Source: TMED23 sp964566055 (GTDB taxonomy: Bacteria; Pseudomonadota; Alphaproteobacteria; Rhodospirillales; UBA2165). Taken from it: a stretch of 64,000 nucleotides of DNA. The notes below the pieces were generated by a model, which made no database searches, was not told where the DNA came from, and worked only from the letters and a program-made list of their open reading frames with translations. The stretch's first letter is position 1; each line of letters opens with the position of its first letter. Position numbers and translations under genes: made by a program. The stretch is from assembly GCA_964566055.1 (NCBI GenBank), contig CAZMHI010000012.1:18163-82162 (forward strand). Direction: 5' to 3'. Of the stretch, positions 9,453-17,199 are shown in pieces.

Positions 9453-9960
9453 AATAGGTCTGAGCGTTGTCGCATTATTCAGTTTGACCGCCTGTGGGTT
9501 TGAACCAATTTATGGTGCCGGCACACGCTCTGTATTTGAAACCGACATGCGGGAAATTGAAATAAGCCCGATAGAAAACCGCATCGGCCAGCAACTGCGC
9601 AGCGAACTTGAACAACGTATCACGCCGAAAGGGCGGGCTCGAATTAGTAAATATATTCTCAAAGTTACCTTATCTGAAAGCAAACAGGGACTAGCGGTAA
9701 AGAAATCAGAGATTGCCACGCGGGCAAATTTGACCTTCCGGGCAAGCTATAACATTAGCCGTAAAATTGGCGGCGAAGTTCTGACTTCCGGCAGCAGCCG
9801 CATGGTAACCAGCTATAATATTTTGACTAAAACTTTCGCCACTTTAATGGCCGAGAAGGATGCCAGAAAGCGGGCGGTCCGTGAAATCAGCGTCGACATT
9901 ACCAGTAAAGTCGCCGCCTTCTTTAAGCTCAATCGAGATAAACTCGCGGCAGTGAAGTGA
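9439..9960 (+). CDS. lptE: LPS-assembly lipoprotein LptE
   Basis: The protein has 173 residues and starts inside the end of leuS. The lipobox in LFSLTACGFEPIYG (Cys near residue 20) gives an outer-membrane lipoprotein, and GFEPIY after the cysteine is the usual start of alphaproteobacterial LptE. LptE plugs the LptD barrel that inserts LPS into the outer leaflet. The sequence is otherwise poorly conserved, as in the whole family. Position between leuS and holA is the same as in E. coli and supports the call. Confidence 0.9.
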   Translation: MSLSKIGLSVVALFSLTACGFEPIYGAGTRSVFETDMREIEISPIENRIGQQLRSELEQRITPKGRARISKYILKVTLSESKQGLAVKKSEIATRANLTFRASYNISRKIGGEVLTSGSSRMVTSYNILTKTFATLMAEKDARKRAVREISVDITSKVAAFFKLNRDKLAAVK

Positions 9961-10976
9961 AGTTTAACGCGGGAAAATCGGCTGCTTATCTGAAACATCC
10001 CGACCCTTCAATTCGTGCCGCGCTGATTTATGGAACCGATCTCGGCCTGGTCCACGAGCGGGTAACTTTGCTGGCAAAATCGATTGTTGAAGATTTAGCC
10101 GATCCCTTCCGCGTTAGCGAACTAACCGGTAGCGAGATTAAGTCCGACCCAGCCCGGCTAATCGATGAGGCTTCGGCTCAGTCATTAATAGGTGGAGAGC
10201 GCGTGGTCTTGGTAAAGCTTGGTGGTGAAGATATTTCCAAAGCGCTGCTGCAATTTCTTGAAGAGGATATTCAGAGTTCACTGGTCGTTATGGAAGCCGG
10301 AGATCTCACTCCACGCTCGCCAGTGCGCAAACTCATCGAGAAAAGCGACATTGCAGCGACCATTACCTGCTATTCAGATAACCTTTCGGCGCTTGGTTCA
10401 CTGATCGATATGGTGATGCGGGAAAATCAAAAATCGATTAATTCTGAAGCCAAGGATTATTTGCTGACCAATCTCGGTTCTGACCGGATGGTCTCAAGGG
10501 GAGAGCTGGAAAAACTGGTGACCTATTGCGGTGACCAACAGGAGATTCTGCTAGATGATGCGATGGCGGCGATTGGCGACAACGGCGCGCTCTCGATTGA
10601 TGAAATTATATATGCCGTGGCAGATGGTAATCGAGCGGCGCTCGAAAACAATTTAACGCGGGCTTTTGTTGAAGGCACCTCGCCGATTGCCATTTTGCGA
10701 GCCGCTATCCGGCATTACCAGCGCCTCCATCTCGCCGCCGGCTTTATGCGCCAAGGACAATCTTCCCGCCAGGCAATTAAATCATTAAAACCACCTGTGA
10801 TATTTCTGTTTGTTGATCGCTTTAACCGGCAACTAGATCGTTGGTCGGGCAAAAAAATTGAGCGTGCCCTAGAAGTCCTGACGGAAGCCGAAGTTAATTG
10901 TAAATCAACCGGCTTGCCGGCCGAGGCAATTTGTGGCCGCGCTCTAATGTCGCTTTCCCAGGCCGCCCGTCATTAA
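9957..10976 (+). CDS. holA: DNA polymerase III subunit delta
   Basis: The 339-residue product is the clamp-loader delta subunit, which opens the beta sliding clamp. The start is GTG overlapping the lptE stop by four bases (GTGA). Characteristic stretches are AALIYGTDLGLVHERVTLLAKSIV near the N-terminus and RAAIRHYQRLHLAAGFMRQG and LPAEAICGRALMSLSQAARH at the C-terminus. It converges with parB. Confidence 0.95.
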   Translation: MKFNAGKSAAYLKHPDPSIRAALIYGTDLGLVHERVTLLAKSIVEDLADPFRVSELTGSEIKSDPARLIDEASAQSLIGGERVVLVKLGGEDISKALLQFLEEDIQSSLVVMEAGDLTPRSPVRKLIEKSDIAATITCYSDNLSALGSLIDMVMRENQKSINSEAKDYLLTNLGSDRMVSRGELEKLVTYCGDQQEILLDDAMAAIGDNGALSIDEIIYAVADGNRAALENNLTRAFVEGTSPIAILRAAIRHYQRLHLAAGFMRQGQSSRQAIKSLKPPVIFLFVDRFNRQLDRWSGKKIERALEVLTEAEVNCKSTGLPAEAICGRALMSLSQAARH

Positions 10977-11001
10977 CTAAATATAAGAAAAAACTAATAT
11001 A

Positions 11002-12144
11002 CTAATCGGTCTCTTCTGCCAGACTGTTGAGATCATCATCCGACAAACTAAAGTCACCGGTCAAATCAATCTCACCCAACTCTTCGCCATCACCCTCGCC
11101 ATCGTCAAGCAGCGCGCCCTCTTCCAACTGAGCGATTGCCTCATCAACATTATCCGGAATAATACTGTCGCCACCGGCCATTTCAAGATCAGCTAATCCA
11201 GCGGCATCCGCCTCACCTTCAAGAGGAATTTCATCCGCCTCGCCGGTATCGGATTGACCATGCTTGCCATCGCTTAAGCGATGCAAGATTCCATCAAGCT
11301 GCTCGAGGGTTTCATAGGAAATTATCACTTTGCCACCCGACATTTTAAAATCGATTTCGACTTTCAAGCCAAGCAAATTTGAGAGGTCATATTCAAGCGC
11401 CAACAAATTTGCGTCCTTCGCTGGCTTGGCGGATGATTTTTTGGTGGCAGGGGTCTCAGTTGTTTGGCAGAGCTTTTCGGTCTGGCGCACATTCAAGCCG
11501 CGCTTAACGACTTTCTTAGCGAGCCCGATCGGATCTTCGGCATTTAATAATGCCCGCGCATGACCAGCTGTCAGATCACCCGACTGCAGCATATCCTTAA
11601 TTTGATCCGGCAGATTTAGGAGCCGCATCATGTTGGCAACGTGGCTCCGGCTTTTACCGAGAATTTTTGCCAGCGCTTCCTGGGTATGAGAAAACTCATC
11701 AACCAGACGGCGATAGCCTTCGGCTTCTTCGAGCGCCGAAAGATTTTCCCGCTGCAGGTTTTCAACCAGGCCAATTTCAAGCGCTTCAACATCTGAAAAT
11801 TCCCGCACCAGGATCGGCACCTCGTGAAGCTGTGCCAATTGGGCGGCCCGCCAGCGGCGTTCACCGGCAATGATTTCAAAGCCGTCGCTGTGATCTGGAT
11901 GTGCCCGCACCAGGATCGGCTGGAGAATGCCAAGTTCGCGGATCGAGCCGGCGAGCTCTTCTATCTCAGGATCACTAAAAAGTTGGCGCGGCTGGTAACG
12001 GCCTGGATAAACATTTTCGATGGGCGCCGTTTGATCGGTGGTACCTGCTGTAGCAGCCGGCGCAATTGACTCTCTGCTTTCATCGCCGCCGCCCAGTAGC
12101 GCTGAGAGACCTTTACCTAATTTCTTTGAGGGGTTTTTTGCCAT
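11002..12144 (-). CDS. parB: chromosome-partitioning protein ParB with long acidic C-terminal extension
   Basis: The protein has 380 residues. The first 291 match a normal ParB/Spo0J: N-terminal KKLGKGLSALLGG, CTP-binding/ParB box IIAGERRWRAAQL and GLVENLQRENLSALEEAEGY, the helix-turn-helix around QEALAKILGKSRSHVANMMRLL, and a dimerisation domain ending LDGILHRLS. ParB loads on parS sites and slides as a CTP-dependent clamp to segregate the origin. After residue 291 comes an extra 89-residue tail very rich in Asp/Glu and Gly, ending in DDDLNSLAEETD, which is absent from standard ParB. Three parS sites lie close by. It is translationally coupled with parA (TAATG). Confidence 0.96.
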   Translation of the reverse strand: MAKNPSKKLGKGLSALLGGGDESRESIAPAATAGTTDQTAPIENVYPGRYQPRQLFSDPEIEELAGSIRELGILQPILVRAHPDHSDGFEIIAGERRWRAAQLAQLHEVPILVREFSDVEALEIGLVENLQRENLSALEEAEGYRRLVDEFSHTQEALAKILGKSRSHVANMMRLLNLPDQIKDMLQSGDLTAGHARALLNAEDPIGLAKKVVKRGLNVRQTEKLCQTTETPATKKSSAKPAKDANLLALEYDLSNLLGLKVEIDFKMSGGKVIISYETLEQLDGILHRLSDGKHGQSDTGEADEIPLEGEADAAGLADLEMAGGDSIIPDNVDEAIAQLEEGALLDDGEGDGEELGEIDLTGDFSLSDDDLNSLAEETD

Positions 12145-12968
12145 TATGCCGCCAACATTTTTTCGCGTTTCAGAACTTCACTTGCCAGATGAATGTAAGC
12201 CTGCGATCCGGCACAGGCTGTATCATACAATAAAACCGGTTTGCCGTGAGAGGGGGCTTCGGAAACCCGGACGTTTCGCGGGATAACCGTATCATAAACG
12301 ATATCGCCAAAAAATTCGCGCACGTCAGAGGCGACAGCATCCGAAAGATTGTTGCGGGAATCGAACATGGTTAGGACGATTCCTTGTATCTCAAGTTCAG
12401 GGTTATAGGCTTTTTTGATGCGATCAATCGTCCGCACCAGATGACTGACGCCTTCGAGGGCGAAAAATTCACATTGCAGCGGCACCAATACCGCATCAGC
12501 GGCATTCAACGCATTGACCGTGAGCAGCCCGAGGGCCGGCGGACAGTCGATTAATACATAGTCGAACGCCTCTAAATTCCCCGCCACGCAGTTTTTTAGG
12601 CGAAACAGACGATCTTCGAACTCAATCAGTTCAATTTCAGCGCCTGAAAGATCAACTCCTGACGAGACGATTGACAGGCCTGGAATAACCGTATCAAGGA
12701 TGGCCTCCTCTACCGTCGCTTCACCAATGATAACTTGGTAGGCGTTGATCAACCGATCCGCCTGCTCAATACCCAAGCCGGTACTGGCATTGCCCTGCGG
12801 GTCAAGATCAATGACCAGCACTTGCTTGCGCACAGCTGCCAGTGCAGTCGCCAAATTTATCGTCGTGGTGGTTTTGCCAACGCCACCCTTTTGATTGGCA
12901 ACCGCAATGATGCGAGGCTTCTTAGCGCTGGAAACACCGGTTTCGCTATTAATTTCATTATCCATCAA
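12144..12968 (-). CDS. parA: chromosome-partitioning ATPase ParA (Soj)
   Basis: The 274-residue product is the Walker-type ATPase whose gradient on the nucleoid pulls ParB-parS complexes. The deviant Walker A box is QKGGVGKTTTTINLA; Walker B region VLIDCPPALGLLTVNAL and the switch segment VLTMFDSRNNLSDAVASDVREFFG are intact. Start is at 12968 or the next codon (two consecutive ATGs). The N-terminal about 18 residues are a short non-conserved leader. It overlaps rsmG by 11 bases upstream and parB by one base downstream, so rsmG-parA-parB are cotranscribed. Confidence 0.97.
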   Translation of the reverse strand: MMDNEINSETGVSSAKKPRIIAVANQKGGVGKTTTTINLATALAAVRKQVLVIDLDPQGNASTGLGIEQADRLINAYQVIIGEATVEEAILDTVIPGLSIVSSGVDLSGAEIELIEFEDRLFRLKNCVAGNLEAFDYVLIDCPPALGLLTVNALNAADAVLVPLQCEFFALEGVSHLVRTIDRIKKAYNPELEIQGIVLTMFDSRNNLSDAVASDVREFFGDIVYDTVIPRNVRVSEAPSHGKPVLLYDTACAGSQAYIHLASEVLKREKMLAA

Positions 12969-13617
12969 GTGGTGATAGCTTTCCTATTTCTATAAGAACC
13001 CCCTGAAGATTCTTGTTAGATTCAGCCTCTCCACTATCCTTATAGTTGATCAGAGATGGATGAATTTGAACTTCCATATTCCACTTTTTTTGGCACAGGG
13101 TCAATTCTTGTTCGTAAGTTTCGCCCTTCAAAAACAAGCATTTTCCGCCTGGCGCCAGCAAAGGATAGCTCCAACCACACAAATCATCTAATGGCGCTAA
13201 GGCTCGTGCGGTAATAAAATTGGCTGTATTTGGCTCTGGATAGTCTTCGATGCGGCCATTAAATACCGTTGCAGAGCAGCCGGTCTGGCGGATTACTTCG
13301 CCTAAGAAACTGCATTTTTTCTGATTAGACTCCATAAGCACAATGTTTTTTGCACCCATCATAGCCAAGACCAAACCCGGAAAACCAGCGCCACTGCCCA
13401 AATCACAGACCAGATCATTGGGGTTATCAATATGGGCAAAAAGCTGCGCTGAATCCAGTATATGGCGCCGCCAGGCGTCTGCCAGAGTATTTGGACCAAC
13501 GAGATTAATGCTTTTTTGCCATTTATGGAGAAGTTCGAGATAGAAGGTTAATCGGTCGAGTGTTTCATGTGAAACATCTATTTTTTCTGCAAGTCCGTCA
13601 GGAGTGAGTATATCCAT
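12958..13617 (-). CDS. rsmG: 16S rRNA (guanine527-N7)-methyltransferase RsmG (GidB)
   Basis: The protein has 219 residues. RsmG uses SAM to make m7G527 in the 530 loop of 16S rRNA; loss gives low-level streptomycin resistance in many bacteria. Motif I is VCDLGSGAGFPGLVLAMMGA and the region VLMESNQKKCSFLGEV follows. The N-terminal segment VSHETLDRL (residues 15-23) is encoded by DNA that is also a parS site, so this stretch is constrained twice. It sits in the standard mnmG-rsmG-parA-parB order. Confidence 0.96.
   Translation of the reverse strand: MDILTPDGLAEKIDVSHETLDRLTFYLELLHKWQKSINLVGPNTLADAWRRHILDSAQLFAHIDNPNDLVCDLGSGAGFPGLVLAMMGAKNIVLMESNQKKCSFLGEVIRQTGCSATVFNGRIEDYPEPNTANFITARALAPLDDLCGWSYPLLAPGGKCLFLKGETYEQELTLCQKKWNMEVQIHPSLINYKDSGEAESNKNLQGVLIEIGKLSPLDG
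13561..13576. other. parS: parS site 1, inside rsmG
   Basis: The 16-base sequence TGTTTCATGTGAAACA matches the parS consensus TGTTTCACGTGAAACA at 15 of 16 positions. It lies in the rsmG reading frame and encodes Val-Ser-His-Glu-Thr. It is exactly the reverse complement of the two other sites in this window. ParB encoded 1.4 kb away is the expected ligand. Confidence 0.92.
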
Positions 13618-13631
13618 ATTAGGTATAATAA

Positions 13632-13647
13632 TGTTTCACATGAAACA
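13632..13647. other. parS: parS site 2, between rsmG and mnmG
   Basis: The sequence TGTTTCACATGAAACA differs from consensus parS at one central base. It occupies most of the 41-base gap between mnmG and rsmG and ends 12 bases before the mnmG stop codon on the minus strand. Confidence 0.93.
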
Positions 13648-13658
13648 TTGCACTAAAA

Positions 13659-15539
13659 TCAAGCGGCATTGCGGGCACGACGGCGCACAAAACCCAGTAA
13701 AGCGGTAAGTGCGGCGGGCGTTACTCCGGAGATGCGCGCAGCGGCGCCGAGTGATGTCGGCCGTACTTCTTCAAGCTTAGCGCAGATTTCATTAGATAAT
13801 CCGCCAATAGACTGAAAATCAATATCTTCGGGAATGATCAGAGATTCGTCAGCGCGAAAAGCACGAATATCTGTTTCCTGGCGATCCATATAACCGGAAT
13901 AAAGTCCCATAATTTCGATCTGCTCGGCAATGTCAGGTGAAAGTCCTTTTAGTTCCGGCCAGATTTCTGCCACCCGCTTCATATCCATTTCCTGGTAGCG
14001 CAGAACATCGAGCACATTTCGCCGTACGCCATCCTGATTTATTTTCAAGCCCAGGCTAGCGAGTTCGTTTGGCGTCTTGTTTAAAGATTGAGCTAAATCG
14101 ACAGCACGATTAAGTTCCGCCATCTTGGTATTAAAAGCATCTTCACGCTCCGTACCGACGCAGCCAATTGCCAGGCCTTTAGGGGTCAGCCGCTGATCAG
14201 CGTTATCCGCCCGCAATTGCAAACGATATTCGGCACGAGACGTAAACATGCGGTAAGGCTCTGTCGTGCCTAAAGTAACCAAGTCATCAATCAACACACC
14301 AATATAAGCATCGGCTCGATCTATTTGAATGGATTCAGAACCACCTGCTGCCAATGCGGCATTGATGCCGGCGACCAGACCTTGCGCTCCCGCCTCTTCA
14401 TAGCCTGTGGTGCCATTTATTTGGCCGGCAAAATAAAGTCCTTTTACCCGGCGCGTCTCAAGCTCCGGGGTTAATTCCCGTGGATCAACAAAATCGTATT
14501 CAATGGCATAGCCGGGCTGCAGCATGGTCGCTTGCTCAAGCCCCGGAATGGTTTTCAATAAACCCGACTGTACGTCTTTCGGCAGCGAGGTCGAAATGCC
14601 ATTGGGATAAACTGTATCGTCGTCCAGGCTTTCCGGTTCAAGAAAAATCTGGTGGCGCTCCCGGTGAGCAAAGCGCACGACTTTGTCTTCGATGGAGGGA
14701 CAATAGCGGGGTCCGGTGCTGTCGATTTGCCCGGAATACAAGGGCGCCCGGTCTAAATTTGCTTTGATTAATTCGTGTGAAGCCGTTGTGGTCTCGGTAA
14801 TAAAGCAGGAAATCTGCGGTGTGGTGATCCGATCTGTCAAATAGGAAAACGGTACGGGCGGCTGATCACCGGGCTGTTCAACCAAGCTTGCCCAATCAAT
14901 GGTTTTACCATCAAGGCGGGGCGGGGTGCCGGTTTTCAAGCGGCCCAATTGGAATCCCAGACGTTCGAAAGTCGCCGACAAACCAAGTGCCGGCGCCTCA
15001 TTAACCCGGCCGGCCGGTGTTTGTTCTTCGCCAACGTGAATGACACCACGTAAAAAAGTGCCGGTGGTGATAATTACTTTTGGCGCATAGAACTCTTCAT
15101 CCGCACCGGTTTTTATACCTTTGAGCTGCTCTTGCTTATCGAATAGCAGATCTTCAACTGCTCCGGCTTTTAACTCTAAATTTTTCTGAGCGCTCAACAA
15201 ATCAAAAATGGCTTGGCGATAAAGCTTCCGATCGGCTTGCGCGCGGGGACCGCGCACGGCAGGTCCCTTGCTTTGATTAAGAATGCGAAACTGAATGCCC
15301 GCCCGGTCGATGGCTTTGCCCATGATACCGTCAAGGGCATCAATTTCCCGCACCAACTGGCCTTTAGCCAAGCCACCGATGGCCGGATTGCAGGACATCT
15401 CGCCGATGGTTTCGAGCTTGTGGGTCAGCAGCAGCGTTTTAGCCCCAACGCGCGCAGCCGCTGCAGCCGCCTCACTGCCGGCGTGACCGCCGCCAACAAC
15501 GATAACATCGTAAGAATTATGTCCAAGTGATTCCGTCAT
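13659..15539 (-). CDS. mnmG: tRNA uridine-5-carboxymethylaminomethyl modification enzyme MnmG (GidA)
   Basis: The protein has 626 residues, the normal length. With MnmE it installs the cmnm5 group on U34 of tRNAs reading split codon boxes, using FAD, GTP and methylene-THF. The FAD-binding VIVVGGGHAGSEAAAAAARVG is at residues about 12-32, followed by MSCNPAIGGLAKGQLVREIDALDG, VRGPRAQADR and the second dinucleotide fold with AGQINGTTGYEEAGAQGLVAGINAA. The C-terminal helical domain that binds MnmE ends the protein. mnmE lies upstream on the same strand, separated by 199 bases containing a parS site. Confidence 0.98.
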   Translation of the reverse strand: MTESLGHNSYDVIVVGGGHAGSEAAAAAARVGAKTLLLTHKLETIGEMSCNPAIGGLAKGQLVREIDALDGIMGKAIDRAGIQFRILNQSKGPAVRGPRAQADRKLYRQAIFDLLSAQKNLELKAGAVEDLLFDKQEQLKGIKTGADEEFYAPKVIITTGTFLRGVIHVGEEQTPAGRVNEAPALGLSATFERLGFQLGRLKTGTPPRLDGKTIDWASLVEQPGDQPPVPFSYLTDRITTPQISCFITETTTASHELIKANLDRAPLYSGQIDSTGPRYCPSIEDKVVRFAHRERHQIFLEPESLDDDTVYPNGISTSLPKDVQSGLLKTIPGLEQATMLQPGYAIEYDFVDPRELTPELETRRVKGLYFAGQINGTTGYEEAGAQGLVAGINAALAAGGSESIQIDRADAYIGVLIDDLVTLGTTEPYRMFTSRAEYRLQLRADNADQRLTPKGLAIGCVGTEREDAFNTKMAELNRAVDLAQSLNKTPNELASLGLKINQDGVRRNVLDVLRYQEMDMKRVAEIWPELKGLSPDIAEQIEIMGLYSGYMDRQETDIRAFRADESLIIPEDIDFQSIGGLSNEICAKLEEVRPTSLGAAARISGVTPAALTALLGFVRRRARNAA

Positions 15540-15703
15540 GGCGCGGGAATGTAAGTGGGCTTAACGGCGAAGTCAATTAGTGAGACCCGCCAAAATGAAA
15601 CTAATTTGTTGCTACACCAAAAATGATAAATTCCACATCGAAACAAAATCAATATTTTGCGGCAACAAACTTCGGTGACATATATAGAGTAGAATCCGAT
15701 AAG

Positions 15704-15719
15704 TGTTTCACATGAAACA
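15704..15719. other. parS: parS site 3, between mnmG and mnmE
   Basis: A third copy, TGTTTCACATGAAACA, identical to site 2. It lies in the mnmE-mnmG gap, 19 bases past the mnmE stop. The three sites span 2.16 kb and lie about 10-12 kb from the candidate oriC, a usual distance for an alphaproteobacterial centromere. Confidence 0.93.
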
Positions 15720-15738
15720 ATTTAGTAAATTGAGACAC

Positions 15739-17067
15739 TTACTTGCCGATGCAAAATTCTTTAAAAATAATATCAAGAACTTCCTCAACGTCGACGCGGC
15801 CGGTGATGCGTCCTAGGGCCCGGGCAGCCTGCCGTAAATCTTCCGCTTTGAGTTCTGATTCTGTTGCATTTGGAAATCGCTTGAGACATTCGAGACTTTC
15901 TTCTAATGCCAAACGATGGCGTGTTCGAGTCAGAGCAGGGGAGGCCGACAAATGGCAACGTTCTTCAACAATCTGTTTCAATTTTTCCAACAATACGTCA
16001 AAACCATCTCCGTTATAAGCTGATATAGCGAGATAATCTGCTTTTGATCCATCAAACAAATCAGATTTGTTGATGACAACCAGCGAACTATCATCAATTA
16101 AGGCGCGGGTATGGGGATCTTTGTCCGGCCATTTAGCCCCATCAAACACCGCCAATTTAAGATCAGCCTGATGGGCTCTTTCTTTAGCACGCCGGACACC
16201 CTCCGTTTCGATCTCGTCATTGGCCTCCCGTAAGCCTGCCGTATCTGCAATGATGACTGGATAGCCATGAAGTTCCAAATGTACTTCGATGATATCTCGG
16301 GTCGTGCCGGCACTTTCAGCAACAATCGCAACATCCCGACGTGACAATCGATTTAGCACGCTCGATTTTCCGGCATTTGGTGGCCCGATTATGGTTATGT
16401 ACAAACCGTCACGCAGAATCTGTCCATGACCGGAATCATCCAGATGATCTTTGATCTCGGCTGTAATTTCAGTTATTTGTTCAGCAACCTCTTCCTGAAG
16501 TCCAGGGGGTAAATCTTCATCCGAAAAATCGATTTCGGCTTCAAATAGGGCAATGGCTTTGATCAGCCGGTCTCGCCAATCGTCATAAATTAGACCCAAA
16601 TCACCATTTAGCTGGCGTTGCGCTTGACGGCGCTGAGCAGAAGTTTCAGCATTTACGAGATCCGCTAAACCTTCAGCGGCGGTAAGGTCGAGTTTGCCAT
16701 GGTCAAAAGCGCGCCGGGTAAATTCACCTGGTTCGGCCAGGCGAACACCGGCAATTGAAGCCAAAGTTTCGCTCAGCCCGGCGATTACCGCGCGGCCACC
16801 ATGGACATGCAATTCGACCACATCTTCCCCGGTAAAACTGGCAGGGGCGGGAAAATAAATTGCCAGGCCATCATCCAGCACCTCTTTGGATTTTGGATCG
16901 AGTAAATGCACGCGCGTGGCTTTACGGGGTTCGGGTAATTGACGAACGGATAAAGCGTGAAGCGCCTCTGTGGCAAATGACCCCGATAACCGAAACACGG
17001 CAATGCCGGACTTACCGGCACCGCTTGCCAGTGCAAAAATAGTTTGATCATCACCTAAAATATTCAT
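15739..17067 (-). CDS. mnmE: tRNA modification GTPase MnmE (TrmE)
   Basis: From the ATG at 17067 the product has 442 residues; a longer frame to 17139 adds 24 non-conserved residues and is unlikely. The N-terminal folate-binding domain begins DDQTIFALASGAGKSGIAVFRLSG. The G domain has GPPNAGKSSVLNRL, the switch GTTRDI and DTAGLRE. The protein ends in EFCIGK, the C-terminal C(I/L)GK motif with the cysteine essential for tRNA modification. It is the partner of MnmG. Confidence 0.97.
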   Translation of the reverse strand: MNILGDDQTIFALASGAGKSGIAVFRLSGSFATEALHALSVRQLPEPRKATRVHLLDPKSKEVLDDGLAIYFPAPASFTGEDVVELHVHGGRAVIAGLSETLASIAGVRLAEPGEFTRRAFDHGKLDLTAAEGLADLVNAETSAQRRQAQRQLNGDLGLIYDDWRDRLIKAIALFEAEIDFSDEDLPPGLQEEVAEQITEITAEIKDHLDDSGHGQILRDGLYITIIGPPNAGKSSVLNRLSRRDVAIVAESAGTTRDIIEVHLELHGYPVIIADTAGLREANDEIETEGVRRAKERAHQADLKLAVFDGAKWPDKDPHTRALIDDSSLVVINKSDLFDGSKADYLAISAYNGDGFDVLLEKLKQIVEERCHLSASPALTRTRHRLALEESLECLKRFPNATESELKAEDLRQAARALGRITGRVDVEEVLDIIFKEFCIGK

Positions 17068-17199
17068 AGGGCTAGATATAGGCGGATGCGTTAATTCTGT
17101 CACGTTGTTTGATTGATCACTACAAGTTGCAGTTATCAACTTGTTATCAGGTAGTTATATGTTTATTTATAATTATTCTATTTTCCTAAGGAGCAAAAC

